Source of the DNA: Rhynchosporium graminicola
Lineage: Eukaryota > Ascomycota > Leotiomycetes > Helotiales > Ploettnerulaceae
Reading direction: 5' to 3'
Assembly: GCA_900074885.1 (NCBI GenBank)
Contig: FJUW01000024.1
Span: 310,001 to 374,000 of the forward strand
Length of the DNA stretch: 64,000 nt
In this document: in pieces, positions 37,082 to 47,504 of the stretch
Layout: each line of letters opens with the position of its first letter
How positions within the stretch are numbered: position 1 is the stretch's first letter
Notes under the pieces: generated by a model
Database searches by the model: none
What the model was told of the DNA's origin: nothing
What the model saw: only the letters and a program-made list of their open reading frames with translations
Translations under genes and position numbers: made by a program

Positions 37082-38995
37082 ATGAGGACCCTTCACTCAC
37101 GCCCACTCGCAAAATATTTGGCAATCAAGTATACCAGACCATTGAGGTTCAGGTCCTCCTTCCAACCCACGATGGCGCCACCAACGCCCCTCCCGTTCTC
37201 CTCCGACGATTTCCAAAATGCAGATGAATACGTCGAGTCACTCCTCCAATTTTCCGCTGCATCAACCATCTTTCAGACCCTCTGTGGCGGTGTACACATT
37301 CTTGATTTCTTCACACGAGAGCCGAGTCTCTATCACACCGTTATCCCAGCCGAATGGCGTTCCTGGCTGATGGCACGTGATTCGATCGATCTCCTTGACT
37401 TTCTCATGCGCGACGACTTGGAAAAAGTGCGCGAGGATGATCCGCCTGAGAGTCTGATCGAGTATATTCGGGAGATCAGAAAACACTCTCTGCGACGAAA
37501 TGTTCCTGCTAGACCTGAGGGTGACCCCATTAAGAAGCTGCCTAGACATGTTGCAGTTGGTATGATTCCCAAGAAAGCGCATGAGGTCAGCAATTTCGCC
37601 GACTATGTCGTGAGGGTCGCGGACTCGGTGGGCACGAATACAGGTAAGGAGATCACCCATTATGTCGATTTTGGCAGCGGGCAGAACTACCTTGGCCGAA
37701 CGCTAGCAAGTCCCCCGTACAATAAGCATATTGTAGCTGTAGAGAGCAAAGGGCTGAACATCACTGGTGCGAAGAGTATGGATGTTCTGGCTGGTGTTGC
37801 AGAGCGAGAGAAGGTAATGAGAAATAAGAAGGTCTATCGTAAGAAACAGGAGAGTTTGGTACCTGCCGAGCAGCTGAGCCAGAAGGCGCTTAGGAGAAAT
37901 GCGAGGCCACAAAAACCTACTCCGGCTGAGAATGAGGTTGATATGAGGCCCAGTAAGGATCTAGCCACCATTTACACTCCGGCGGATGGAAAGGGGTACA
38001 TACAATATGTGGAGCATGTGGTTCAAGACGGGGATCTGTCAAATGTGGTGGAACAGATTGAGAAGATGAAAATAGCTGCTCCAGCTGGCAACCTACAGGT
38101 CGTCAATGCAGGTTTTGAGAACCCAAAACTACCTGAAGTCCTTGAGGAAATCTCCAAGAGCGAAGAGACCCGTTTGATGGCCATCTCAATACATTCATGC
38201 GGCAATCTATCCCACCACGGCATTCGCTCTCTCCTTCTCAACCACTCAGTCCATGCTATCGCCATCGTAGGTTGTTGCTATAACCTGATGACCGAACGAC
38301 TGGGCCCTCCAACCTACAAATTGCCTTTCCTACGCCCAAATCTTCGTGCTATCAACGCTGTCGGCCAGGAACTAGCAACCTCCGATCCGCACGGCTTTCC
38401 AATGAGCGAAAGGGTATCGAACTACAATACCGATGGCATAAGGCTCAATATAACAGCACGCATGATGGCCGTCCAAGCACCGCTGAACTGGACAGCAAAG
38501 GATAGCGATTCATTCTTCACACGTCATTTCTACCGTGCCCTACTGCAAAGAGTCTTCCTCGACTTTGGTGTCGTCAAGAAACTGACTCCTAATCAAGAGC
38601 CGGGGGAGCCATCGAACAATTTGGAAAGTACCGAGCCCGTAATCATTGGATCTTTGAGGAAGGGCTGTTATGGATCGTTTGGATCATACCTGAGAGGTGC
38701 GCTGGACAAATTAGCCAATGATCCTATCAGAGGTGGAACGGTTGGTGAGCAGATGAAGGGAATCACAGATGAACAGATTGAGGAGTATTCAGACCGTTTT
38801 GGACAGTTGAAGAAGGAGCTGAGTATTACGTGGAGCTTGATGGCTTTCAGTGCCGGTGTGGTCGAGAGTCTGATTGTTACTGATAGGTGGCTCTGGTTGA
38901 AAGAGCAGCCTGGTGTGGGCGATGCTTTTGTTGAAGCGGTTTTTGATTATGGTTTGAGCCCCAGAAACTTGGTGGTAGTGGGGATTAAAGAATGA
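37082..38995 (+). CDS. METTL25-like methyltransferase-domain protein
   Basis: Single-exon protein of 637 residues (607 from the second ATG) of the METTL25/METTL25B (RRNAD1) family, putative S-adenosylmethionine-dependent methyltransferases. Visible: an N-terminal helical region; YVDFGSGQNYLGRTLASP (Gly-rich SAM-site motif near residue 196) followed by IVAVESK; SIHSCGNLSHHGIRSLL and VGCCYNLMTERLGPP (~397), both conserved blocks of the family; and a C-terminal WSLMAFSAGVVESLIVTDR block. Two starts are possible. The ATG at 37082 adds 30 residues rich in Arg and Lys without acidic residues, like a mitochondrial presequence. The ATG at 37172 (context ACGATGG) starts with MAPPTP. The substrate is unknown. 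Confidence 0.85.
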   Translation: MRTLHSRPLAKYLAIKYTRPLRFRSSFQPTMAPPTPLPFSSDDFQNADEYVESLLQFSAASTIFQTLCGGVHILDFFTREPSLYHTVIPAEWRSWLMARDSIDLLDFLMRDDLEKVREDDPPESLIEYIREIRKHSLRRNVPARPEGDPIKKLPRHVAVGMIPKKAHEVSNFADYVVRVADSVGTNTGKEITHYVDFGSGQNYLGRTLASPPYNKHIVAVESKGLNITGAKSMDVLAGVAEREKVMRNKKVYRKKQESLVPAEQLSQKALRRNARPQKPTPAENEVDMRPSKDLATIYTPADGKGYIQYVEHVVQDGDLSNVVEQIEKMKIAAPAGNLQVVNAGFENPKLPEVLEEISKSEETRLMAISIHSCGNLSHHGIRSLLLNHSVHAIAIVGCCYNLMTERLGPPTYKLPFLRPNLRAINAVGQELATSDPHGFPMSERVSNYNTDGIRLNITARMMAVQAPLNWTAKDSDSFFTRHFYRALLQRVFLDFGVVKKLTPNQEPGEPSNNLESTEPVIIGSLRKGCYGSFGSYLRGALDKLANDPIRGGTVGEQMKGITDEQIEEYSDRFGQLKKELSITWSLMAFSAGVVESLIVTDRWLWLKEQPGVGDAFVEAVFDYGLSPRNLVVVGIKE

Positions 38996-39439
38996 GTGGA
39001 TGGTCCATGGTGCCCTCGGGAGACTTTTTTTTAAATAGCTTCGAGAGGTGAGTTTGGCACTTCTTCGCAGAAGTTGAATCAGGGGGATTTGGAACTGTCT
39101 AGAAATGCTAAAGTAAGGCGCTTACTACATAGCACTTCAAGCATATAGCGCAGCTATCTGATAAATCAAGGTGCGCAACAGAGTCGGCACATCTGACAGT
39201 GGAAGTTAAAGACTTTCTCTCGTCTTGCCGCTCGAAGGTGAAATGATTTGAGTTGTTGTCATTTGACGCTAGGGCCATCGCACAGCAACTGTTAGCGAAC
39301 TTCGAGCACAACACCTTCTTCAGGCAGATTCTCTCGAGAAGAATTTCCATCAAGGTGAATACGAGGATCGTACTCAGTCTGCAATAGCATATATCAAAAC
39401 ATCTCGATTCGTACGATCTATATACAAACAGCAATCAAT
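38996..39439. other. Intergenic, nothing recognised
   Basis: About 440 bp between the METTL25-like gene and the first F-box-like gene, both on the plus strand. No motif or frame can be supported. Confidence 0.5.
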
Positions 39440-40704
39440 ATGCATACCTGTCAACGTAAGAAGCGTGGTCCCACTGTCCCCAGACATGTCGCAATGGACT
39501 CTTACAACCAGATACGACAAGCTCCTGGCTGGTCGGCTTTGTACGAGGAATGGAAGGAGAATGATCTGAAGCTTAAGGATCCAGACACATTCAGATATGA
39601 GACATCAGATTTTGGAAAGAGAGTTGTGTCTTTGTGGTCAGCACCAGTTCAGGACGCCATAGGCCTTGTTCCTTCCCAAGTAGCTTGCGCGATGGAAGCG
39701 ATTGATTATCAAAGCAACGAGGGGGATACAATAAGCGAAGAGCACGAGTTGCAAAGTAAGTTGATTTTTGAGAAAGACAAGTCAGTGCTCAGCCGCTAAT
39801 CGAATACCAGGACCTTCATGCATACTAATACAAGCACACAAAACCCTCTTATTCGATGTCTTCTTCTTGATTGGCAAATCCTCCAACGTCGTCGATATTA
39901 TAACAGCACTTGCCTTGACCAGCTATGGCTATCACAAGATGCTTAAGGAGTTCCACCGAGGACTAATACCTTTAACTTATGTCGAGCCTTGTGAATTTGA
40001 TGAATTTGATGAATATGGGGACCTAATTGTTCGTCCCGCGATGTGGGACTGCAATTCCATGTTCCGAAATGTAGGAGAATGGCTTGGTCAGAAGTACCAC
40101 CTGAGCCTACATAGGGGCAACGCAGTGTTTTTGAACTCGGCTGTCTACAATAGACTTGGTAAGTAAAGTGTTTCCTCCATTACAAACCGCCTGCGAGAGG
40201 AACTAAGCTTGTAGCGCCCCTAACAAAGGCTGGAACGTAGGTGACCGAACGTTACGAGTACACGAGCGTCGATTCGACTATAAGATGATGCAACAGATCA
40301 AGTCTGAGAACGAATCACCCCGGTACAATAACATCCTCAATGGGGAGCAACACAGAACCCACGTGCTGCCAAATCCGCACAACAAAGGCGAGGCTTGGTA
40401 CGATGCGCTTTGTGAAAGTACAGGGCAATGGAAATCACATTGGAAGGCTACTAAGATTTGGAAAGATAATTGGATGAACGTTAATGAGGTCACGGAGAAA
40501 GAGACATTGGCATTGTTGAAGTTGTGGGAAGGAAAGGGGCCTCCGGTCGGGGCCCAAGTTCGGGATGCGCAGATGGAGCTTTGGGGTACGATCCGCAGAC
40601 GAGAAGAGGAGAGGAAACGATCCCGCTTGATGACTGCGTCTGACTCCCGGGATCAGTTTTCAGTGGGCTCGTGTCCCAGAGGGTTGGACTTTGAAAGCGG
40701 ATGA
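39440..40704 (+). CDS. F-box-like fungal protein A, with probable C-terminal frame break
   Basis: Exons 39440-39755, 39811-40158 and 40241-40704 (introns 55 and 82 bp, both GTAAGT with CTAAC/CTAAT branch sites) give 375 residues. After a charged N-terminus, exon 2 holds an F-box-like block (LLFDVFFLIGKSS ... IITALALTSYGY). It is followed by WLGQKYHLSLHRGNAVFLNS, which parallels a stretch in the neighbour at 41308-42125, so the two are paralogues. The C-terminus as read ends in an unconvincing SVGSCPRGLDFESG. In the +1 frame, from about 40640 to a TAG at 40805-40807, runs a coherent tail containing EGWTLKADDTGRLEWSAP and GKWVEWVLGL. I infer one indel near 40625-40650, so the gene is either freshly broken or misassembled. 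Alternative start: Met19. Function is unknown. Confidence 0.6.
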
Positions 40705-41307
40705 CACAGGAAGGCTCGAATGGTCTGCACCTGAAAGACCGTACCGACGTGGACGTGGTATGTTAACTGGTATCGGCAAGTGGGTCGAGTGGGTTTTGGG
40801 ACTCTAGTCGGCATGTAGTTGAGTGACCGAACGGATTCAGCGCTCTGTAAATATATGAAGTTGTTTTCCGAGGTAGTTACTGCCAGTATGTTGGGGTGGA
40901 AATGGCCTCGGGACCTAGCGGGTGGATTTGTAGCTAATCAATCGATGCTAAACATTTTCCTGGCAAATGGAGTGAAAGCTCGATAGAATTCGAAGCCACC
41001 CACTACAACGAATTGTTGCACAAGAGCCATGAAATCGTTTGAAAACTTCACTCTTGCCGTCTGGATATCGTGGGACTATTTTCGTCTCTGTCCTATCATT
41101 TCCTCTTTCAATTGTTCGGCGAACTTCCAGAACTTCGAGTTTCGCTGCGCCGGACACAAACTAAACCAGCCTCAAATGGTAAGAGTCAAGATTTAAACAG
41201 GCTACTGGCTTAGCCTCGAGTCACATTGTGACTACACCAAACCTAGTATCTCACGTCAATAATTATATAAAGAAGCTCGGCAGAAAGCTGTGCCCACTGA
41301 AGCCTCA

Positions 41308-42125
41308 ATGGATGTCATCTCTCCCACATCGAAGATGTCCAATCAAGCGGAAAGTTCCTCAGCCCAAACGCCCAATGAAGACGGTAAACCACTTCGCACT
41401 TCCACCAATCAAAATCTTCTCTAACATATCCCAGAGACAAAAGCTTCTCCAAAACTATGCTGGCTCCCCTACGACATCTTCTGCCATATCGCTCTCAGAG
41501 CAGCATTTGTAGTATGACTTGCTTCAGTCTAACCAACAAGCTTTTCTACAAACACCTCAAACTCATGCATCCGAAAGCTATTCCCCTCTTTTCCAGGTCG
41601 GAGCGAACAAAGTATCATTACTTGCATTACAACTGCCTCAAAAATGATCTAAATGTCGGGCGAAGTGTTCCTTTAGGGTCCATTGGCGGACTGAAAAGGC
41701 TAGGCGCACTTTTGAGAGGATCGATGGGTCCGAAATACCAAGTGTGGACTTTGCACGGATATACCGTCTTCTTAGACACCGAGACATATGGCACTGTGAC
41801 AGGCCCAAGATCGGAGAAGGTTGACGAGCTAAGACGAGTGTACCAGGAATTGCAAGAATGGAGACTTTCGCTGTCAGGACATCCGCTCAGATTGCAACAT
41901 TTGAGGTATGAGAAGGGCAGCCAGACTTATATCATCTGGAAGGAAAATTTCCGACCATGGTCGCGTTGGTCGAGAAACATTGATGATATGAGCCCGGAAG
42001 TGGCAGAGAAGTGGAGAAACTTTATTGAGCTCTCGTATAATCCACCCGAAGCTCATGAAGAGCCACTAACGGAAGAGGAGCGACGGAAGCTTCTTAATGA
42101 AGGCATTCGGATGATTGGGCTTTGA
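41308..42125 (+). pseudogene. F-box-like fungal protein B, frame-broken
   Basis: Exon 1 (41308-41383) and exon 2 from 41436 are separated by a 52-bp intron (GTAAAC, TCTAAC branch, CCCAG). Together they read into a clear F-box start, KLCWLPYDIFCHIALRAA, but this frame hits TGA near 41514. The F-box second half (SMTCFSLTNKLFYKHLKLMHP) continues in the next frame without a possible splice. It stays open to the stop at 42125 and ends in an acidic helix (EEPLTEEERRKLL). A single missing or extra base at about 41485-41513 explains this. The ATG at 41457 would bypass the break but lose the F-box start. The segment GPKYQVWTLHGYTVFLD aligns with GQKYHLSLHRGNAVFLN of protein A. F-box proteins normally recruit substrates to SCF ligases. 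This copy may be dead. Confidence 0.6.
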
Positions 42126-43258
42126 AGGCACTGCGGGGATACGTGAAACATTAATGTACTGTGTTAATGTCAACTACATCACAAAGACGATCATTCTAAC
42201 TCTAAAATCAGATTTAGTGATACAAACCTCGAGTTCATCTCTAGCGCTTCGTACTCCTTCTATGTTTCTCGCTTGTCAATATCTCTATAAGTCGCTTCTG
42301 ACTATGTTAACGTTTCGAAGGTATCGTACGTTCGGGCCGTTTGTTACATACTCCATCCAGTTCGGGCCAGGAACAATCAATACCACTGTGTTCCGCTAAG
42401 AATGATAGTGGAATATTCCGGCAACCGTAGACCGATATCCAAACTCGTAACTTCTCTAATACAGAGAGTACGTTGCTGACAGTGACGAGCTTCACCTAAG
42501 GATTCGGAAGTAATTAAGATCATCAAACCGACATCAAGCGCTGTGCAACCAGAGCCCAGTGGGCGAATATCTGGGACAAATCCGATATCTCAAAACGATG
42601 TATGCAGGCCAATCCTCGTACACTGGCTGTGGAGGCAAAGCTGTCAGATAAGAAGGCTGTGGTAAAAAAGTGTCTGGAGGTTCCGACAACACAAGCTGTG
42701 ACGATTTGGCCTGAAAGTAACTGATGAGATAGTTTCAGCTACGAGAGTGGGGACATACATATTTGTGTTGCGATCATGAGTTCGTAGTTTGGAAGAGTAT
42801 CACACGTCGATCTTTTTTCCTTGACCGAGGAGGCTGGGTTCTCTGTATCGTGGAATGAACAGAAATCTAACGATCAGATATGTCTTGACCAACATGTGAG
42901 ACTCTAGCTGCTGTTTGAAATCTTCAAGATATTGTTGACAATAGGGGCGTGGAATATTCTTTGGAAGTCTAGGAATCAAATCATTTATCTCAGAATTCAG
43001 CGTATATTGCTGTGGGAGAGCACGCAACATTACATCGTAATCTGCTTATTCAGGCTATTTCGCCATGCAGAAACCAGTGGCGACGATACAATTAGTTTGC
43101 AAAACCCGAATTGTTGACATCGTCGTGGCCTAAAAGGGGCAGCTTACCGAAATGCAGGTTAAGATGCCGACAGGCAGTGAGTGGGCCTCGAGTCTCTGAA
43201 ATCTTCGCATTTATAGCTAGCTACCTCTAACCAGATTTAGTACCCACCAATATTACAA
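42126..43258. other. Intergenic, no supported gene; ends at transposon insertion site
   Basis: Small frames at 42307-42495 and 42800-43030 (minus) have no recognisable domain. The last 8 bases (TATTACAA, 43251-43258) are the left copy of the MULE target-site duplication. Confidence 0.5.
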
Positions 43259-43307
43259 GGCCATAGCTAAATCCCCATACGGGAATAGCTAAATCCCCAT
43301 ACACTAA
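43259..43307 (+). repeat. Left terminal inverted repeat of the MULE
   Basis: Begins GGCC and contains two tandem copies of a ~22-bp unit sharing the core TAGCTAAATCCCCATA. Subterminal doubled units of this kind may be transposase binding sites. Confidence 0.92.
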
Positions 43308-44129
43308 CTAGGCGAGCTGAAAATAATAGGTGCATTTATTACCACTAAAAATTAGGTATATAACTATATATAGTATATCGCTAGCTCTCCCTTATTATGC
43401 AAAATCATCAAAATTATCTTTACCCTCTGCATCCTGGGTATATACCTCTATCCTTCTAATTATATCCCTCTGAATCGATATTTCACTAGCTATAGTAGTA
43501 TCTATAGTACTATCTGAATAATAGATTAATAATATACTATACATATACCCTCTCTCCCTCCGTATACCGGGTTCATAGCTATCTTAATGCTTACCCTTAA
43601 GCCTCTGCATAGCTATTGCAGTCGATGATACGCAATTTTATATAGTAGAAAGCTGCCTAAGTGATACAGGAATAGAGCTTAAGGGTAGTTTAAATAATAA
43701 AGGCTCTCGGCGAGTATTTGAAGGTACTACTCTACCTCCTAGCGTACCTTTTAGTCTCCTTTTACTTTTAACCTTTAATAGATTTAGGAGAGGTAGAGGA
43801 GCCAGGGGAGCAGAGTATACTAATTCAGGCCTGTCGTAGTACTAGTAGTAATAAATATCACTTAACTGGATATAATTACCTTCTTATTACTACTTCTAGA
43901 GAGTATAAAGGCATAGTAGACTAAAGGCTTACTATATAGTATAAGTATAGCTATCAGGTAGGAGCCCTTTAGAGGGGAGCTTACTAGATTCTTATACGAT
44001 TTTCTGGAGAGCTCGGGTATAAATATATAGAAGAATTGCAGCTAAAATAAGTATATTTATACTGTACTAGGGCCGTAATTACTATTAGGTAACAACTGAA
44101 GATATCCCGGCTTATTAAGCTATCTAAAA

Positions 44130-45480
44130 AAGCTATAATTTAAGGAATACTCCCCTAAGATCAGTATACTCACGCTATAAATATAGCTTTAAAGTAGTAT
44201 AGTAACCTTCAATTAGACTAGTAACTATGACTCTAAAGTAGTATAATTAGTCTATCTAAAAGGCTATAAGCTTCTCCTTCTAAAGTAGCCATATACTCTT
44301 ATAGTAGCTTATAGCACCTGCTAGAAATTAGGAACGGAATTCCAGGAGAGTAGTATTAAACGCCTCCTCTATAGTACTAGCAAGTAGTATATTCCAGGAG
44401 CTTAGAAATGCTTCAAAAGTAAAGTAGCGTTCCTAGTTTCTAGTAGTACCTTTAATTAGCCTAGGGAAGTACTTCTTAGTTTTTGTAAGTATATTCATAT
44501 TAATATGCTACTAGCAGAGGAGATAGCGAGTAGATAGGAATAATATCTTAATATACTTAATCAGAGCTAATTCCCTATCTATTACAATAGAAATTAGCTC
44601 TTAAATCATATGCTAAGCTATCAGATCTCTTAGTTATAGTAGCGCCTATATATAGTCTCTTTTAGTCTCTCCTGAAAGAAAGACTAACCTAAGCTAAATA
44701 ACTATATTATTACCTATAATACTATAAATATTTAGTAATAGTATATTAAATCGATTAGTTTTATATATATAATCGAGTAGTAAGATATCTGAGTATTATT
44801 TCTAGAGTCGAATAGAGGTAAGGTATATAAAGAATAGTCGTTCTAACGGGCTAGTTTAAGAGTAGAATTAAGAGAAGAAGCTATTTATTTAGAGTTCCTA
44901 TAATTATAAGTAATAGAAATGAAAACCTCTTAAGATATATACCTCTATAAGCTACTGAATCGGCGTCTTTCCGCTTAGCTCTCTCTTGCGCTCTATTTAT
45001 ACTAAATTAGAGATATCTTTAGAAAGTAATAAGATATTAGCACCTAGGGTCTCTTCCTGTAAAGCAGAGAGTATCTAAGCGTTTAATATACCGGCCTTAG
45101 CTAGAGAGCTAATAGCTATACGGGTTTCTGCTGTAATAGACGCAATTCTATATACTAGGTGCGCTATAGAGTCTGCAGATACCGTATAATTATATATAGC
45201 CTCTAAGACTTTCAGTTTCTACTATACTTCTATCGAAGCTCTATCTTTTAAGAGATAGACTCTTATCTGATAACCGCACTTCTTTAAACCGGTATTCTTA
45301 TATCTCTTAGAGGGGTATATATCAGATAACTTCCCCTTTAGGTTATATTTACCTGCTCGGTCGCAGATAAATAGCGCACGGAATAGCTTAGTATCTTAGT
45401 AAGTAAAGGCATATCCGTGAGCTTTTACATATACTTATAGAGCAGTAAATCCCGTAGTAATATCACTATAAATTACTTCA
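44130..45480 (-). pseudogene. RIP-degraded MULE transposase (FAR1-like DNA-binding plus DDE domain)
   Basis: Translating the minus strand across stops gives the expected order of a fungal MULE transposase. Near 45400 there is a FAR1/WRKY-GCM1-like start (AFTYYDTKLFRALFICDR), then KNTGLKKCGYQIRV. A helical segment with ETRIAISSLAKAGI follows, then the catalytic core with LLDYIYKTNRFN (first Asp at 44772-44774, normally LLDCTYKTNRF), VIDRELALI (second Asp) and HINMN (the conserved His). Stops fall mostly where Gln or Trp codons are expected (CAG or TGG to TAG), as RIP predicts. The distal C-terminus (43.3-44.1 kb) was not resolved. No functional protein can be made from it. Confidence 0.85.
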
Positions 45481-45658
45481 GGGGGCGCAGGGCTATAAGC
45501 TTAAGGCTCAGAAGCTATAGTATTAAGAAGAGATAGTAGTAGTAGTACGTTAACGTGTCAGAGTCTCTAAATAGCCTTAATTTGGCCTTAATTATAATCC
45601 TTAGCCTCAGGGGTAATTAGGTTATTATGAAAGGTTTCATTATACATAAGTGGCCTAT

Positions 45659-45688
45659 GCCCTCTAGTACAAATTTGTACTAGAGGGC
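45659..45688. repeat. 30-bp perfect palindrome inside the MULE
   Basis: Fifteen bases starting GCCCTCTAG are followed directly by their exact reverse complement, with no spacer, about 40 bp inside the right TIR. Both arms are free of the C/T differences seen in the TIRs. Confidence 0.9.
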
Positions 45689-45724
45689 CAAGCCTCTAGA
45701 TATAGTCGCCAATTTACTAGAATT

Positions 45725-45773
45725 TTAGTGTATAGGGATTTAGCTATTCCCATATGGGGATTTAGCTGTGGCC
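45725..45773 (-). repeat. Right terminal inverted repeat of the MULE
   Basis: Reverse complement of the left repeat, again with the doubled TAGCTAAATCCC core. It differs at three positions, all C/T transitions, consistent with RIP acting after insertion. Confidence 0.92.
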
Positions 45774-46014
45774 TATTACAATACATTTTTTTCCTTTCTC
45801 AGGAAGCAATATAGTTCAGGTCAATCATATACTTCCACGGCAAGAGGGTAATAACACATCAACTCTCTCTCGCATAACACACTCGGAACTTAATACAATC
45901 ATATGCCATATTTCCACAGCTCATGCCCTCATGTACAGGATTCAACCTTGAGATAGAATCAATATTTTCGCCCAACACTATAAATTATAGTACACTGCAA
46001 TATCACATTGCATC

Positions 46015-47504
46015 ATGCGAGCTGAGGGATTTTCAGCTTTGCGCTCTCCTGCATTCAACGAGGTGGAACTGATGTATGTTTTTGAGACCGTCAATTATAA
46101 GTTGGTATTCTGCCCTCATAAACTTGTCATCGCTGTCAGGGGAGCTCTCAGGAGACTAAGAAAGAATAACAACCATGTAATCTCTATAGAAGAAGAGACT
46201 GGAAAAGGAGATTCGGAAGGTGTCTCATAACTGACAGAGTGGATCTAAGATCGCCGATGAAGTAAACAGATACAAGCGTGGGACATTACACGAGGTAAAA
46301 GGAACAGCGATTTCTGTGCTCCTCCATGTTTCAGTAGCGAGACCAGTAAGCTGCTCAACGCCCACTACGGCACTTTATACCTCAAATCTACGATTCTTGT
46401 ATGGAACTAGTGTCGTGTCGTAGGTCATGGTATCCCATCACAGCATTATCGCTCAATATCTACAGCTTATCCCAACTTTCTAAATTGAACACAAAAACTT
46501 TTCGGCCTCCGAACTTTCTATCTTACCAATTTGCCTCTACCTCATATCTCGACATTTCACGAAGTCAAAGTTCAGTAACTGGAGTTGTGCGAACGCTCGT
46601 TCTACCTTTCGTTGTTGGAGCAGAAGTGGTTATCTTGCCTCAATTCACGATGGAAGGCCTGGTATCAACCATTGAAAGGTACAAAATTGCTGAAGGACAG
46701 GTCGTACCTCCAATAACAATCCGCTTGGTCAACAATCCTATTGTCCAGGCTTACGATCTCTCATGTAACAAGCGAATTGCATCGAGTGCAGCACCAATCA
46801 GTAAGTATCCATTAAGTTGGTGTTGCGACCACTCAATAACATCAAAATATCCTGAGCTGAAGCTCGAAACTATCATCGTTCAAGCTGTCTGCTGACTTAT
46901 GGGTTAACATGTGAGGAAGTGTTACACCGTGGCGGAGGGCTCAAGCAAGCTTATGGCATGACCAAAAGGACTGGGTTATTACTACTCATCCAACTCGATA
47001 AGCACGCTTCCAGATGTGCGAGAACAAGTATAATTTTTGGTTTCAAATACGGCAGTCAAGGTGGTTAATGAGGGGGGAAAGCCAGGTGGTGTTGTTGATT
47101 AAGTAGAAGTAAGTCTACCGAGTATTCCCGTATCCAATCCATCGCAGGATTTCGTAAAGAGAGCAGGCAGAGAGATGAACCCGACACATAAACTTTCCAA
47201 AGGCCCCCGGATCTTCCTAGGCTACTTGGACAACCCCACAGCAACATCTTCCGCTTTTGATAGTGGACGTTTTTCCCGCACATGTGACACCGAATCTTTG
47301 AAAGCCAAAGGATGCATAGTGATCCATGACAGCATCAAAGAAATGCTCAGAGTGAAAGGCGTGCAATTAGTACCAGACAAGCTCGAAGGCTTGTTACAAG
47401 GTCACGAAATGGTAGAAGATTTGCGCTGTGATGGATTCCGAATGATTATGCTGGTGAAAGACCCTTTGCCTTATAGTCTTGAGAGATCAGAACGGAAACG
47501 GTGA
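46015..47504 (+). pseudogene. 4-coumarate:CoA-ligase-like acyl-CoA synthetase, decayed
   Basis: Scattered frames carry successive blocks of an AMP-binding (ANL) enzyme in the right order. SPAFNEVELMYVFETVNYKL (N-terminal block) lies at 46015-46230. VMVSHHSIIAQYLQ near 46420 is the block just after the P-loop. Next, in 46401-46895, comes LVLPFVVGAEVVILPQF...IERYKIAEGQVVPPI with YDLSCNKRIASSAAPIS. QAYGMTK (normally YGMTE) is near 46945. GPRIFLGYLDNPTATSSAFD with a garbled GD motif and IVIHDSIKEMLRVKGVQL lies at 47175-47504. Frames change at least twice and the P-loop itself is not found. Intact relatives activate phenylpropanoid or fatty acids, often in peroxisomes or secondary metabolism. The relic lies next to the MULE, 241 bp beyond its right end. 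Confidence 0.8.

Larger units (their letters stand above)
43259..45773 (-). mobile_element. Mutator-like element (MULE) DNA transposon, RIP-inactivated
   Basis: A complete 2515-bp element bounded by 49-bp terminal inverted repeats (43259-43307 and 45725-45773; 46 of 49 positions identical, all three differences being C/T-type transitions). It is flanked by an 8-bp target duplication TATTACAA (43251-43258 and 45774-45781). The interior is far more AT-rich than the flanks, with TA greatly over-represented and CA/TG nearly absent, the classical mark of RIP in ascomycetes. A decayed transposase is readable on the minus strand. TSD length and the transposase sequence both point to the Mutator superfamily rather than hAT. 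Confidence 0.92.

Noticed and set aside
41509..41539. A 29-nt intron that could repair the F-box-like frame
   Set aside because: Far too short for a fungal intron, and it would delete conserved F-box residues.
41457..42125. Intact F-box-like protein starting at the ATG at 41457
   Set aside because: This start reads the F-box first half in the wrong frame, while the correct F-box start lies in the preceding frame and joins an upstream exon. A frame break is the better explanation.
43259..45773. hAT superfamily assignment from the 8-bp target duplication
   Set aside because: The readable transposase has MULE motifs (LLDCTYKTN-type, DRELAL-type), and MULEs also make 8-9 bp duplications.
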